Shown here in pieces: positions 1 through 9,127 of a DNA stretch of 64,000 bases (position 1 is its first letter; each line of letters opens with the position of its first letter). The notes beneath the pieces are model-generated. The model did not search any database and had not been told where the DNA came from. It saw nothing but the letters and a program-made list of their open reading frames with translations. Source of the DNA: Kocuria turfanensis (GTDB taxonomy: Bacteria > Actinomycetota > Actinomycetes > Actinomycetales > Micrococcaceae); NCBI RefSeq assembly GCF_001580365.1, contig NZ_CP014480.1, positions 868,001-932,000 of the forward strand, read 5' to 3'. A program made the translations under genes and the position numbers.

Positions 1-545
1 TCGCGCACGCAGGCCGGGTCGAGAGCCCACTGGCGGTCGGTGACCACGGTGTAGGGGCCCACCTCCATGCCGGCCGCCTCGAAGGCCAGCTTCATGAAGT
101 GCTTGTCCATGCCCACCGCGGAGGCGGTCACCCCGCAGCCGACGTAGCGCAGGTCCGCGAGCTCGAGGAGCCCCTGGAGGGTGCCGTCCTCGCCGAAGGG
201 CCCGTGCAGCAGGGGCAGGACCACGTCGATGTGGCGGTCGCGGGTCACGGTCTCGCCGCAGGAGCCGGCCTGCCGGACGATCAGCTCGTTCTCCCCGACC
301 TTCAGCGGCAGGCTCACGAGGTCCTCCCCCACCGGCAGCTCGGCGATCGGGTTCTCGTCCAGCAGCCGCTCCAGCTCCTCCTGCGGGCAGAGGAACCACT
401 CACCGGAGGTGGAGATCCCGACCGTCACCACGTCCCACTTCTCCCGGTCGATGGCGCGCAGCACGCCGCGGGCCGTGATGAGGGAGATGGAGTGCTCGCT
501 GGAGCGTCCGCCGAAGAGCACGGCGACGCAGGGGCGGGGGGTCAT
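1..545 (-). CDS. ddl: D-alanine--D-alanine ligase, 3' part off window
   Basis: Ddl joins two D-alanines with ATP in the cytoplasm to make the end of the peptidoglycan stem peptide. Only about 181 codons are in the window; the ATP-grasp centre and C-terminus run off the left edge. The visible N-terminus carries the family start LFGGRSSEHSIS (residues 10-21) and HGPFGEDGT (114-122), the conserved substrate-domain loop. The ATG at 545 overlaps the gpsA stop as ATGA, so it is probably translationally coupled as the last visible gene of murA-plsC-gpsA-ddl. Confident in family; completeness cannot be judged. Confidence 0.95.
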   Translation of the reverse strand, partial: MTPRPCVAVLFGGRSSEHSISLITARGVLRAIDREKWDVVTVGISTSGEWFLCPQEELERLLDENPIAELPVGEDLVSLPLKVGENELIVRQAGSCGETVTRDRHIDVVLPLLHGPFGEDGTLQGLLELADLRYVGCGVTASAVGMDKHFMKLAFEAAGMEVGPYTVVTDRQWALDPACVR

Positions 546-1684
546 GGGGTGGTCCCTTCGGATTTGATCTCGCGGCCCAGCAGCAGCGGGGCCAGGTCGT
601 CGACGGTGATGTCCTCGCGCAGGATGGCCACGACGGCCTCGGTGATGGGCATGTCGACGCCGTGCCGGCGGGCCAGGGCCAGCACGGCCGGGGCGGACTT
701 GATCCCCTCGGCCGTCTGGGTCATCTCCTCCTGCACCTCGGCGAGGGTCGCGCCGAGCCCCAGGAGCCGGCCCGCCGTGCGGTTGCGGGACAGCGGCGAC
801 GAGCAGGTCGCCACGAGGTCGCCCATCCCGGCCAGGCCGGAGAGCGTCTCGAGCCGGCCGCCCAGGGCGAGGGCGAGGCGGGTGGTCTCGGCCAGCCCGC
901 GGGTGATGATGGAGGCCTTCGAGTTCTCCCCGAAGTGCCGCCCGTCGGCGATGCCCACGGACAGGGCGATGACGTTCTTGACCACCCCGCCGATCTCGGT
1001 GCCCACCACGTCGGTGTTGGTGTACGGGCGGAAGTAGCGGGTCCGGCAGGCGTGCGCCACCCAGCTGGCGAGCTCCGTGGTGGGGGCCGCGACGACGGAG
1101 GCGGTGGGCTGCTCCTCGGCGATCTCCATGGCCAGGTTCGGCCCGGAGAGCACGCAGGTGCGCTCCCGCCAGTGCTCGGCGTCCCGGTCCGTGTCCCGGC
1201 CGAGCTCCTCGGCGACCACCTCGCTCATCCGCAGCCCGGTGTCCCGCTCGAGTCCCTTGGCCAGGGAGAGCAGCACCGCCTCCGGGTCGAGGTGCGGGGC
1301 CGCGGCGGCCAGCTGCGCGCGCAGCGCCTGGGCGGGCACCGCGAGGACCACCAGGTCGGCCCCGTGCACGGCGGCGGCGAGGTCCCCGGTGACCTGCAGG
1401 AGCCCGGGCAGCCGGATGCCGGGCACGTAGCGGTCGTTCACGTGGGTGCGCGCCACGTGCCCCATGGCGTCCGCGTCACGCCCCCAGAGCACGACCGTGC
1501 GGGCCGGGGGCTCGTGCCGGGCGTGCGCGGCGGCCCGGGCGCTGTCGGCCAGGACCTTGGCGAAGGTGGTGCCCCAGGACCCGGCGCCGAGCACGGCGAT
1601 CTTCCGGGGGCCCCCGGCGGTTCCGGACGGGACGGGCAGGGGTGAGCCGGGCATGGGCCGGGCGGGGCCGGAGGGCGACGTCAC
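542..1684 (-). CDS. gpsA: Glycerol-3-phosphate dehydrogenase [NAD(P)+]
   Basis: Reduces dihydroxyacetone phosphate to sn-glycerol-3-phosphate, the backbone for phospholipids. The 380-residue reading has the Rossmann loop GAGSWGTTFAKVL at about 33-45 and the catalytic-lysine region GGVVKNVIAL. The start is taken at GTG 1684 because it overlaps the plsC stop as GTGA; an in-frame ATG ten codons later (1654) would remove a proline-rich lead that most homologues lack. Sitting directly after an acyltransferase gene, it puts glycerol-phosphate supply beside its acylation. Family certain, exact start less so. Confidence 0.95.
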   Translation of the reverse strand: MTSPSGPARPMPGSPLPVPSGTAGGPRKIAVLGAGSWGTTFAKVLADSARAAAHARHEPPARTVVLWGRDADAMGHVARTHVNDRYVPGIRLPGLLQVTGDLAAAVHGADLVVLAVPAQALRAQLAAAAPHLDPEAVLLSLAKGLERDTGLRMSEVVAEELGRDTDRDAEHWRERTCVLSGPNLAMEIAEEQPTASVVAAPTTELASWVAHACRTRYFRPYTNTDVVGTEIGGVVKNVIALSVGIADGRHFGENSKASIITRGLAETTRLALALGGRLETLSGLAGMGDLVATCSSPLSRNRTAGRLLGLGATLAEVQEEMTQTAEGIKSAPAVLALARRHGVDMPITEAVVAILREDITVDDLAPLLLGREIKSEGTTP

Positions 1685-2430
1685 AGGCGGCCTCCTCGGC
1701 TGCGGTCCCACAGGGCGGGCGGGGCCTCGGCCCCGCGCAGCGCCGCGAGCTCGTCGGTCACGGCCCGCATGATCGCGTCGGTGGCGTCCTCCAGCCGGGC
1801 GGCGTGGCGCCCCACGGGGTGCGTCAGGGCCGGGGCGTCGTCGCGCCACGGGGTGAGGTCCACGGGCGGGCCGATCCGCACGCGCACGTGCTTGCGCGGG
1901 AACAGGCTGACGGTCTGCCGACCGGTGGACGGGGCCCGGCCGAGGACCTCCTGGTCCCCCCAGTGCGCCAGCGGGATCACCGGGACGCCGGTGGCCAGGG
2001 CGAGCCGGGCGGCACCCGTGTGCCCGGTCATCGGCCACTGGTCGGGGTCGCGGGTGAGCGTGCCCTCGGGGTAGATCACCACCGCCCCGCCGGAGGCCAG
2101 CTCCGCGCGGGCGGCGGTGAGCGCGGCCGCGGCGTCGGGAGTGCCGCGCAGGACGGGGACCTGCCCGGTGGCCCGCAGCACCGCGCCGACCACGGGGGCG
2201 CGGAACAGCGACTCCTTGGCGAGGAACCGGGGCATGATGCCGTTGTCGTAGAGCGTGATCGCCACCGTCAGCGGGTCGAGCTCGGTGAGGTGATTGGGGA
2301 CCACGATGAACCCGCCCTCCGCGGGCAGGTGCTCCGCCCCGGTCCAGCGCAGCCGCGCCACCAGCCGGTAGGCCGGCTTGACGATCCCCGCCAGCACACG
2401 GAACAGGCGGCGGTTCGAGGTGCGGCTCAT
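1681..2430 (-). CDS. plsC: 1-acyl-sn-glycerol-3-phosphate acyltransferase
   Basis: Transfers an acyl group to lysophosphatidic acid to form phosphatidic acid at the inner membrane face. The 249-residue protein shows the acyltransferase motif NHLTELD (46-52, His47 and Asp52 being the HX4D pair) and the substrate-binding YPEGTLTRDP near residue 122. The C-terminal 40 residues are Arg/Ala-rich and less conserved. The ATG at 2430 is 13 bases after the murA stop, and its own stop overlaps the gpsA GTG, so it is the middle of one operon. It is annotated in some actinobacteria only as a lysophospholipid acyltransferase family protein. Confidence 0.9.
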   Translation of the reverse strand: MSRTSNRRLFRVLAGIVKPAYRLVARLRWTGAEHLPAEGGFIVVPNHLTELDPLTVAITLYDNGIMPRFLAKESLFRAPVVGAVLRATGQVPVLRGTPDAAAALTAARAELASGGAVVIYPEGTLTRDPDQWPMTGHTGAARLALATGVPVIPLAHWGDQEVLGRAPSTGRQTVSLFPRKHVRVRIGPPVDLTPWRDDAPALTHPVGRHAARLEDATDAIMRAVTDELAALRGAEAPPALWDRSRGGRL

Positions 2431-2443
2431 CGACGGGCCCGGC

Positions 2444-3760
2444 TCACTCGCCGTCGAGCTCGAACGACGCCCCGAGCCCCGTCAGCTTGTCGGTGAAGTG
2501 CTCGTAGCCGCGCTTGATGAGCTCGACGCCCGTCACGTGGGAGACCCCGTCGGCGGCCAGCGCCGCGATCAGGTGGGAGAAGCCTCCGCGCAGGTCCGGG
2601 ATGTTGATCTGGGCGGCCCGCAGCGGGGTGGGCCCGGAGATCACGGCCGAGTGCACGAAGTTGCGCTGCCCGAACCGGCACGGGACGGAGCCCAGGCACT
2701 CGCGGTGCAGCTGGATCGTGGCCCCCATCCGGTTGAGGGCGCCGGTGAAGCCGAAGCGGTTCTCGTAGACGGTCTCGTGCACGATGGACACGCCCTTGGC
2801 CTGGGTGAGGGCGACCACGAGCGGCTGCTGCCAGTCGGTCATGAAGCCGGGGTGGACGTCGGTCTCCACGATGAGCGGGTTGAGGTCCCCGCCGGGGTGG
2901 TAGAAGCGGATCCCGTCCTCGGTGATGTCGAGGCCGCCGCCGATCTTGCGGAAGGTGTTGAGGAAGGTCATCATGTCGGCCTGCCGGGCCCCGGCCACGA
3001 AGATGTCGCCGCCGGTGGCGAGCGCGGCCGAGCCCCAGGAGGCGGCCTCGATCCGGTCGGGCATGGCCCGGTGGCGGTAGCCGGTGAGCTCGGGGACGCC
3101 CTCGATCCGGATCACCCGGTCGGTCTGCACCGTGATGATGGCGCCCATCTTCTGCAGGATCGCGATCAGGTCCATGATCTCGGGCTCGGTCGCCGCGCCC
3201 CGCAGCTCGGTGTGGCCGTCGGCGCGGGTGGCGGTGAGCAGCACCTGCTCGGTGGCGCCGACCGAGGGGTAGGGCAGCTCGACCTTGGCGCCGTGCAGCC
3301 CGTGGGGGGCGCTCATCCGGATCCCCGACTCGAGCTTCTCCACCCGGGCCCCGAAGTGGCGCAGCACGTCGAGGTGGTAGTTGATGGGCCGGTCGCCGAT
3401 CTTGCATCCGCCGAGGTCGGGGATGAACGCCTCGCCGATCGCGTGCAGGAGGGGTCCGCACAGCAGGATCGGGATGCGGGAGTCCCCCGCGTGGGCGTCG
3501 ATGTCCGCGTGCCGGGCCGTGGTGACGTTGGACGGGTCCAGGGAGAGCCGGCCGTCCTCGCGCCCCACCTCGACCCCGTGCAGGGACAGCAGGTTGGTGA
3601 CGACCTGGACGTCCTTGATCTCCGGCACGTTCGCCAGGACGGACGGCGTGGACCCCAGGAGGGCGGCCACCATGGCCTTGGGGACGAGGTTCTTGGCACC
3701 TCGCACGGTGACCTGGCCGGACAGGGGAACTCCGCCCGTGATGTGCAGTGCGCTGCTCAT
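2444..3760 (-). CDS. murA: UDP-N-acetylglucosamine 1-carboxyvinyltransferase
   Basis: First committed step of peptidoglycan synthesis: adds the enolpyruvyl group of PEP to UDP-GlcNAc. The 438-residue protein starts with the MurA motif RGAKNLVPKAM (20-30). Cys119 in LGGCKIGDRP is the nucleophile alkylated by fosfomycin, so it is the Cys form and not the Asp form of mycobacteria. The ATG at 3760 fits the start of homologues; upstream in-frame sequence is not MurA-like. It heads the murA-plsC-gpsA-ddl operon and is followed 13 bases later by plsC. Confidence 0.95.
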   Translation of the reverse strand: MSSALHITGGVPLSGQVTVRGAKNLVPKAMVAALLGSTPSVLANVPEIKDVQVVTNLLSLHGVEVGREDGRLSLDPSNVTTARHADIDAHAGDSRIPILLCGPLLHAIGEAFIPDLGGCKIGDRPINYHLDVLRHFGARVEKLESGIRMSAPHGLHGAKVELPYPSVGATEQVLLTATRADGHTELRGAATEPEIMDLIAILQKMGAIITVQTDRVIRIEGVPELTGYRHRAMPDRIEAASWGSAALATGGDIFVAGARQADMMTFLNTFRKIGGGLDITEDGIRFYHPGGDLNPLIVETDVHPGFMTDWQQPLVVALTQAKGVSIVHETVYENRFGFTGALNRMGATIQLHRECLGSVPCRFGQRNFVHSAVISGPTPLRAAQINIPDLRGGFSHLIAALAADGVSHVTGVELIKRGYEHFTDKLTGLGASFELDGE

Positions 3761-3877
3761 GAACTTCCGATCTGCTGTTGCCGGGCCACCCCCGAGCGGG
3801 AGCGGCACCCGTACAGTGTAGGTTCCCCGGAGAGGCGCCTCGCACAGGCGGGGTCGTGCGTGTCCGGGACAGCGCGC

Positions 3878-3911
3878 GGCCCGGCGGAGCCGTGAAGGGC
3901 TCCGCCGGGCC
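3878..3911 (-). terminator. Hairpin downstream of leuD
   Basis: Perfect 14-bp inverted repeat: GGCCCGGCGGAGCC (3878-3891), 6-base loop, GGCTCCGCCGGGCC (3898-3911). It lies 20 bases after the leuD stop and before murA. No T-run follows, as is common for strong GC hairpins in actinobacteria. It should end the leuCD transcript and separate it from murA. Confidence 0.75.
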
Positions 3912-3930
3912 GGGATCGGGGCGCCGGGGC

Positions 3931-4530
3931 TCAGGTGCGGGCGGGCAGCGTGGTGGGCTTGAACGCGGGCCGGCGGGCCTCGTAGGCGGTGATGGCGTCC
4001 TCGTCCTGGAGGGTCAGCCCGATGTCGTCCAGGCCCTCCATGAGCCGCCAGCGGGTGTAGTCGTCGATGACGAACGGCACGGTCACGGTGTCGCAGCTCA
4101 CGGTGCGCGCCTCGAGGTCGACCTCGATCGGAGTGCCGGGGTGCTCCTCGATCAGCTTCCACAGCAGCTCGACGTCGGACTGGTCGACCTGGGCGGCGAG
4201 CAGCCCCTGCTTGCCGGAGTTGCCGCGGAAGATGTCGGCGAAGCGGGCGGAGATCACCACCCGGAAGCCGTAGTCGCGCAGCGCCCACACGGCGTGCTCG
4301 CGCGAGGAGCCGGTGCCGAAGTCCGGGCCGGCCACCAGCACGGTCCCGTGCCGGTAGGGCTCCCGGTTGAGCACGAAGTCCTCGTTCTTGCGCCAGGCTG
4401 CGAACAGGGCGTCCTCGAAGCCGGTCTTCGTGATCCGCTTGAGGTAGACGGCGGGGATGATCTGGTCGGTGTCCACGTTGGACTGCTTCAGCGGGACGCC
4501 GACGCCCCGGTGCGTGCTGAACTTCTCCAT
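3931..4530 (-). CDS. leuD: 3-isopropylmalate dehydratase small subunit
   Basis: With LeuC it isomerises 2-isopropylmalate to 3-isopropylmalate in leucine synthesis. The 199-residue protein has the family start [20 protein letters not shown] and the [18 protein letters not shown] loop that contacts substrate. Its length is usual for actinobacterial LeuD. The ATG at 4530 is 32 bases after the leuC stop, consistent with one leuCD transcript ending at the 3878-3911 hairpin. Confidence 0.96.
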   Translation of the reverse strand: MEKFSTHRGVGVPLKQSNVDTDQIIPAVYLKRITKTGFEDALFAAWRKNEDFVLNREPYRHGTVLVAGPDFGTGSSREHAVWALRDYGFRVVISARFADIFRGNSGKQGLLAAQVDQSDVELLWKLIEEHPGTPIEVDLEARTVSCDTVTVPFVIDDYTRWRLMEGLDDIGLTLQDEDAITAYEARRPAFKPTTLPART

Positions 4531-4562
4531 GGGAGGGCCTTCCTGGGCTGCGGGTCGGGGGC

Positions 4563-6065
4563 TCACGCGCCGGCCGACGCGAGGTCGGTCGGGGCGGCGG
4601 CGGGCTCGAGGTCGGACGGGGAGGACAGGGTGCCGCGCACCGCGGTGGCCGCGGCCACGACGGGCGAGACGAGGTGGGTGCGCCCGCCCTTGCCCTGGCG
4701 GCCCTCGAAGTTGCGGTTCGACGTGGAGGCGCACCGCTCGCCCGGGGCCAGCTGGTCCGGGTTCATGCCCAGGCACATCGAGCAGCCGGCGAAGCGCCAG
4801 TCCGCACCGAACTCCTTGAACACCTGGTCCAGGCCCTCGGCCTCGGCCTGCAGCCGCACCTTCGCGGAGCCGGGCACCACCATCATCCGCACGTTCCCGG
4901 CCTTGGACCGGCCCTTGACGATCTCCGCGGCGGCCCGCAGGTCCTCGATCCGGGAGTTGGTGCAGGAGCCCAGGAACACAGTGTCCACCGGGATCTCCTT
5001 CATGGGGGTGCCGGCGCTCAGGCCCATGTACTCCAGGGCCCGCCGCGCGTTGGCCTTGTCGTTCTCGTCCCCGATGTCCTCGGGGTCGGGCACGGCCGCC
5101 GAGAGCGGGACGCCCTGGCCGGGGTTGGTGCCCCAGGTGACGAAGGGCTCGAGCTCGTCCGCGTCGAGGAACACCTCGGCGTCGAAGACGGCGTCCTCGT
5201 CGGTGTGCAGGGTCCGCCAGTACTCCACGGCGGCGTCCCAGTCGGCGCCGGCGGGGGCGTGCGGACGGCCCTGGACGTAGTCGAAGGTCGTCTCGTCCGG
5301 GGCGATCATGCCGGCCCGCGCCCCGGCCTCGATGGACATGTTGCAGATCGTCATCCGCGCCTCCATGGACAGGGAGCGGATCGCGGAGCCGCGGTACTCC
5401 AGGACGTAGCCCTGCCCGCCGCCGGTGCCGATCTTGGCGATGACGGCCAGGATGATGTCCTTCGCGGAGACGCCCGGGCGCAGGGTGCCCTCGACGGTGA
5501 TCGCCATGGTCCGGAACGGCGCCAGCGGCAGCGTCTGGGTCGCCATGACGTGCTCGACCTCGGAGGTGCCGATGCCGAAGGCCAGCGCGCCGAACGCGCC
5601 GTGGGTGGAGGTGTGGGAGTCGCCGCAGACCACGGTCATCCCGGGCTGGGTGAGCCCCAGCTGGGGACCCACCACGTGCACGATCCCCTGCTCGGCGTCG
5701 CCGAGCGGGTGCAGGCGCACGCCGAACTCGGCGCAGTTGGCGCGCAGCGTCTCGATCTGCTTGCGGGAGGTGTCGTCGGCGATGCGGGAGAAGATGTCCT
5801 GCGTGGGCGTGTTGTGGTCCTCGGTGGCGATCGTCAGGTCCGGGCGGCGCAGCGGCCGGCCGGCCAGGCGCAGCCCCTCGAAGGCCTGCGGGGAGGTCAC
5901 CTCGTGCAGCAGGTGCAGGTCGATGTAGAGCAGGTCCGGCCGGCCGTCCTCGCCCTGGCGCACGAGGTGGTCCGCCCAGACCTTCTCGGCCAGGGTGCGC
6001 CCGCCCGCGCGCCCGGAGGCCGGGGCGGGAGTCGTGGAGGGGGTGGAGGACTGGTAGTCCGGCAT
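4563..6065 (-). CDS. leuC: 3-isopropylmalate dehydratase large subunit
   Basis: Carries the 4Fe-4S cluster of isopropylmalate isomerase. The 500-residue protein shows the aconitase-type cluster cysteines in FLGSCTNSR and [27 protein letters not shown] for substrate binding, and TEDHNTPT near the N-terminus. ATG 6065 is preceded by GGAAGGA at good spacing. The first 25 residues are Ser/Thr/Pro-rich and not conserved, so a later start is conceivable. It is transcribed away from ndgR; the shared 129-base gap holds the NdgR-like dyad at 6165-6179. Confidence 0.96.
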   Translation of the reverse strand: MPDYQSSTPSTTPAPASGRAGGRTLAEKVWADHLVRQGEDGRPDLLYIDLHLLHEVTSPQAFEGLRLAGRPLRRPDLTIATEDHNTPTQDIFSRIADDTSRKQIETLRANCAEFGVRLHPLGDAEQGIVHVVGPQLGLTQPGMTVVCGDSHTSTHGAFGALAFGIGTSEVEHVMATQTLPLAPFRTMAITVEGTLRPGVSAKDIILAVIAKIGTGGGQGYVLEYRGSAIRSLSMEARMTICNMSIEAGARAGMIAPDETTFDYVQGRPHAPAGADWDAAVEYWRTLHTDEDAVFDAEVFLDADELEPFVTWGTNPGQGVPLSAAVPDPEDIGDENDKANARRALEYMGLSAGTPMKEIPVDTVFLGSCTNSRIEDLRAAAEIVKGRSKAGNVRMMVVPGSAKVRLQAEAEGLDQVFKEFGADWRFAGCSMCLGMNPDQLAPGERCASTSNRNFEGRQGKGGRTHLVSPVVAAATAVRGTLSSPSDLEPAAAPTDLASAGA

Positions 6066-6159
6066 GGCGGATCCTTCCGTGCTGCCTGCGCGAGGCTGCC
6101 TGTGCGGGGTCGTGCCTCCATGGTCGCGGGCGGGCTCGTGGAGTGGCCAGCTTTGTCGC

Positions 6160-6188
6160 TTGCTTCTCACATGTTGAGACGGCAGTAT
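6160..6188 (+). promoter_or_regulatory. Predicted ndgR promoter with operator dyad in its spacer
   Basis: TTGCTT (6160-6165), a 17-base spacer, and CAGTAT (6183-6188) stand 6 bases before the ndgR ATG, giving a leaderless transcript. The dyad TCTCA-CATGT-TGAGA (6165-6179) fills the spacer, so a bound regulator would block RNA polymerase, fitting autorepression. A very similar dyad is found before leuB and before ilvB. A leuC promoter in the opposite direction was not clearly found; GATACT on the minus strand (6189-6184) is a weak candidate. Confidence 0.6.
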
Positions 6189-6194
6189 CAGAGC

Positions 6195-7007
6195 ATGGAC
6201 ACATCTGGACACATGGACCCGTCCGGCGCCCCCCTGGGCAGCCCCCTGGGCGGGCAGGGCACGGGCGAGGCCCTGCTGCTGAGCTCGGCCGCCTCCCCCA
6301 GCGGTGTGGGCGTCGTGGACAAGGCGTCCATGATCCTCGACGCCCTCGAGGCCGGGCCGGCGACCCTGGCGCAGCTGGTGAGCGCCACCGGTCTGGCCCG
6401 GCCCACCGTGCACCGGCTCGCCGTGGCCCTGGCCCACCACCGGTTCGTGGGCCGGGACATGCAGGGCCGCTTCGTGCTCGGGTCCCGGCTCGTGGAGCTG
6501 GCCTCCGCCGCCGGCGAGGACCGGCTGATCGCCGCCGCCGGCCCCGTGCTGGTCAACCTGCGGGACGCGACCGGGGAGTCCGCGCAGATCTTCCGCCGGC
6601 AGGGCGACTGGCGCGTGTGCGTGGCCTCGGCCGAGCGGCCGATCGGGCTGCGGGACACGATCCCCGTGGGCACGCAGCTGTCGATGAAGGCCGGGTCGGC
6701 CGCGCAGGTGCTCGTCGCGTGGGAGGACCACGACCGGCTGCTCGAGGGCCTGCGCCACGCGCGGTTCTCCGCCACGGTGCTGGCCGGGGTGCGGCGCCGG
6801 GGCTGGGCCCAGTCGCTGGGCGAGCGGGAGCCGGGCATCGCCTCCGTGTCCGCGCCCGTGCGGGGGCCCTCCGGCCGCGTGATCGCGGCGGTGTCGATCT
6901 CCGGTCCGATCGAGCGGCTCACCCGCCAGCCCGGACGCCTGCACGCGGAGGTCGTGGTGCAGGCCGCCCGCCAGCTCACCGAGACGGTGCGGGCCGCCGC
7001 GCACTAG
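6195..7007 (+). CDS. ndgR: IclR-family regulator of leucine genes (NdgR/LtbR type)
   Basis: IclR-type DNA-binding regulator; in Streptomyces and Corynebacterium the orthologue lies divergent to leuCD and controls leucine and related amino-acid genes. From about residue 38 the 270-residue protein follows NdgR closely: [20 protein letters not shown] and [15 protein letters not shown] (helix-turn-helix), then [16 protein letters not shown] and [15 protein letters not shown] in the effector domain. The ATG at 6195 is chosen because a -35/-10 pair ends 6 bases upstream. This adds an unusual Gly/Ser-rich lead of about 37 residues; a GTG at the start of the conserved part would remove it. Confidence 0.88.
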   Translation: MDTSGHMDPSGAPLGSPLGGQGTGEALLLSSAASPSGVGVVDKASMILDALEAGPATLAQLVSATGLARPTVHRLAVALAHHRFVGRDMQGRFVLGSRLVELASAAGEDRLIAAAGPVLVNLRDATGESAQIFRRQGDWRVCVASAERPIGLRDTIPVGTQLSMKAGSAAQVLVAWEDHDRLLEGLRHARFSATVLAGVRRRGWAQSLGEREPGIASVSAPVRGPSGRVIAAVSISGPIERLTRQPGRLHAEVVVQAARQLTETVRAAAH

Positions 7008-7080
7008 ATGGGCTGGTCCGCCGGACGCCGCAGGGGGCCCCGGAGGCGCGCGGGAGCGCGACCGGAGCGGCCCGGTGCTG

Positions 7081-7098
7081 TCCGCCCCCTCGGGCGGA
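7081..7098 (+). terminator. Short hairpin after ndgR
   Basis: TCCGCCC (7081-7087), a 4-base loop, and GGGCGGA (7092-7098) lie 73 bases after the ndgR stop. It is only 7 bp with no T-run, so it is a weak terminator candidate. Confidence 0.35.
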
Positions 7099-7164
7099 GG
7101 CGCTCGCCCCCGGAGCCCTCCCGAGCGCCCCGCGGCCGCCCGGACCGGTCCGGCGGCGGATCTC

Positions 7165-7193
7165 TTGCCCGCGGATGCCCGCGCGAGTAGCCT
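7165..7193 (+). promoter_or_regulatory. Predicted promoter for the 7235 reductase-like gene
   Basis: TTGCCC (7165-7170), 17 bases, TAGCCT (7188-7193): a good housekeeping-type pair. It would start RNA near 7200, about 35 bases before the ATG at 7235, with AGGAGG (7221-7226) between. Confidence 0.6.
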
Positions 7194-7234
7194 GAGCGCC
7201 ATCCGGCCAGGGGACCCACCAGGAGGTGGCGGCC

Positions 7235-9127
7235 ATGGACGACCCGGTCCCGGTCCTGCTGCTCGCGACCAGCGACCCGGTCTCCCGGGGCATCCTGGGA
7301 GACGAGCTGCGTCGGCGCTACGGCGCCGACTACGAGGTCGTGGTCTGCGCCGACCACGCCCATGCCCGGGCGGTCCTCGGGGGGCTGCGGCGCTGGGGCC
7401 GTGCGGTGGCCCTCATCGTGGGCTGCTACGGGCCGTCGGACCGCGACGGGCTGGACCTCCTGCGGCGCGCCTACGCCGACCACCCCGCCGCCAAGCGGGC
7501 CGTCGCGGTGACCTGGGGCGACTTCGCCAGCGGCCCCACCGTGTTCCGTGCCATCGCCCAGGGTCACGCCGACCTGCTCGTCCTGCGCCCCGAGCGTCCG
7601 CGCGACGAGGAGTTCCACGGCGCGATCACCGACGCCCTCGACGACTGGCACCTGGCCCAGGGCGGCGGGTTCGAGGCGGTCCGGATGATCGGGGACCAGC
7701 GCGACGAGCGGGCCCACACGCTGCGCGACACCCTGGTGCGCAACCACATCCCGGTGGGCTTCCATCCGGTCGGATCCCCGGCCGCGCAGCGGATGCTGGA
7801 GAGCCTGGGCCTGCACGACCCGGCGCTGCCGGTCCTGGTGCTGCAGTTCACCTCGCCGCCGACGGTCCTGGAGGATCCCAGCGACCCGGAGATCGTGGAG
7901 GCCTTCGGGCTGAACCGGCCGCCGCCGACGGACAAGGTCTTCGACGTCGTCATCGTCGGTGCCGGTCCCGCCGGTCTCGCCGCGGCGGTCTACGCCTCCT
8001 CCGAGGGTCTCTCCACCATGGTCGTGGAGCAGCAGGCCGTGGGCGGCCAGGCCGGCACCAGTTCGCTGATCCGCAACTACCCGGGCTTCTCCCGCGGGGT
8101 GAGCGGCGCCCACCTGGCCTTCCGCTCCTTCCAGCAGGCCTGGGTCTTCGGCACGGACTTCCTGTTCCTGCGGCGGGTGGAGAGCCTCGGGACCGACGGG
8201 CCCGTACGCACGGTGACCACGTCCGACGGCGGCGTGGTGCGGGGCCGCACGGTGGTGGTGGCCACCGGCGTGGACTACCGGCGCCTCGGCGTACCGCAGC
8301 TCGAGGCCCTGGTGGGGCGGGGGGTCTTCTACGGCGCCGCCGTCTCCGAGGCGCCGTCGCTGGCCGGGCAGCGTGCCTGTGTGGTGGGGGGCGGCAACTC
8401 GGCGGGGCAGGCGGCCCTGCACGTCGCGAAGTACGCGGAGCACGTGACGCTGCTGGTCCGGGGGCCCTCGCTCGCGGCCAGCATGTCCAGCTATCTGATC
8501 ACCCAGCTCGAGGCGACCCGCAACGTGACGGTTCGCTACGGGACCTCGGTGGTGGGCGCCCGCGAGCACGACGGGTGCCTCACCGCCGTCGTGGTCGCCC
8601 CCACCGGCGGTCCCGGCGCCGTCCCCGCGGAGGAGGTCGCGGAGGGGGTCGCGGAGGGGGTCGCGGAGGGGGTCGCGGAGAAGAATGCGGCGGCCGGCCC
8701 GGAGCAGGTCGCGGAGATGGGTCCGGAGGAGATTACGGCGTCCGCGCTGTTCGTGCTGATCGGTTCGGTGCCGCGGACGTCGTGGCTGCCCGGGTCGGTG
8801 GAGCGCGACCGCGCCGGGTTCCTGCGCACGGGCGGCACGGGGGATCCCGACGGCGCCGGGAGCGGCGCACCGGCCAGGTCGCCGCTGCCCCTGGAGACCA
8901 GTCTTCCGGGCGTCTTCGCGATCGGCGACGTCCGGGCCGGCTCGATCAAGCGCGTGGCGACCGCCGTGGGGGACGGCGCTACCGTGGTCTCGCTCCTGCA
9001 CGGCTACCTGGCCGGGCACCCGCCGGCCGCCCCGGAGTCTCCCCCGGCCGCTCCTGCCGCCCCGGCCCCGCCCGCGGCCCGGACGGCCGATCCCGGGAAC
9101 CCGGCCGGCGATGCGCTCCCCGGCTGA
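7235..9127 (+). CDS. Degenerate receiver / thioredoxin-reductase-like FAD fusion protein
   Basis: A 630-residue member of the fused response regulator/thioredoxin-disulfide reductase family. Residues 1-125 are receiver-like, but the phospho-acceptor position reads [10 protein letters not shown] instead of the usual Asp motif. About 145-225 is a glutaredoxin-fold-like segment without CxxC. The rest is a flavin/NADPH reductase fold: [20 protein letters not shown] and [17 protein letters not shown] for [22 protein letters not shown] for NADPH. The redox CxxC of true thioredoxin reductase is absent ([12 protein letters not shown]), so it cannot act as one. A GVAE repeat interrupts the reductase domain. 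ATG 7235 has AGGAGG 8 bases upstream. Substrate unknown. Confidence 0.85.
   Translation: MDDPVPVLLLATSDPVSRGILGDELRRRYGADYEVVVCADHAHARAVLGGLRRWGRAVALIVGCYGPSDRDGLDLLRRAYADHPAAKRAVAVTWGDFASGPTVFRAIAQGHADLLVLRPERPRDEEFHGAITDALDDWHLAQGGGFEAVRMIGDQRDERAHTLRDTLVRNHIPVGFHPVGSPAAQRMLESLGLHDPALPVLVLQFTSPPTVLEDPSDPEIVEAFGLNRPPPTDKVFDVVIVGAGPAGLAAAVYASSEGLSTMVVEQQAVGGQAGTSSLIRNYPGFSRGVSGAHLAFRSFQQAWVFGTDFLFLRRVESLGTDGPVRTVTTSDGGVVRGRTVVVATGVDYRRLGVPQLEALVGRGVFYGAAVSEAPSLAGQRACVVGGGNSAGQAALHVAKYAEHVTLLVRGPSLAASMSSYLITQLEATRNVTVRYGTSVVGAREHDGCLTAVVVAPTGGPGAVPAEEVAEGVAEGVAEGVAEKNAAAGPEQVAEMGPEEITASALFVLIGSVPRTSWLPGSVERDRAGFLRTGGTGDPDGAGSGAPARSPLPLETSLPGVFAIGDVRAGSIKRVATAVGDGATVVSLLHGYLAGHPPAAPESPPAAPAAPAPPAARTADPGNPAGDALPG
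8636..8680 (+). repeat. 12-bp tandem repeat inside the reductase-like gene
   Basis: Nearly four copies of GTCGCGGAGGGG run head to tail from 8636. Being 12 bp they stay in frame and encode repeated VAEG, forming an acidic insert between the NADPH half and the last part of the reductase fold. Confidence 0.8.

Noticed and set aside
3778..5280. Long open frame on the plus strand opposite leuD/leuC
   Set aside because: Typical GC-rich shadow frame: low-complexity Arg/Gly/His-rich product, no motif and no ribosome site, while leuCD on the other strand are unmistakable.
7235..9127. Functional thioredoxin reductase (trxB)
   Set aside because: No CxxC in the reductase domain and none in the middle domain.
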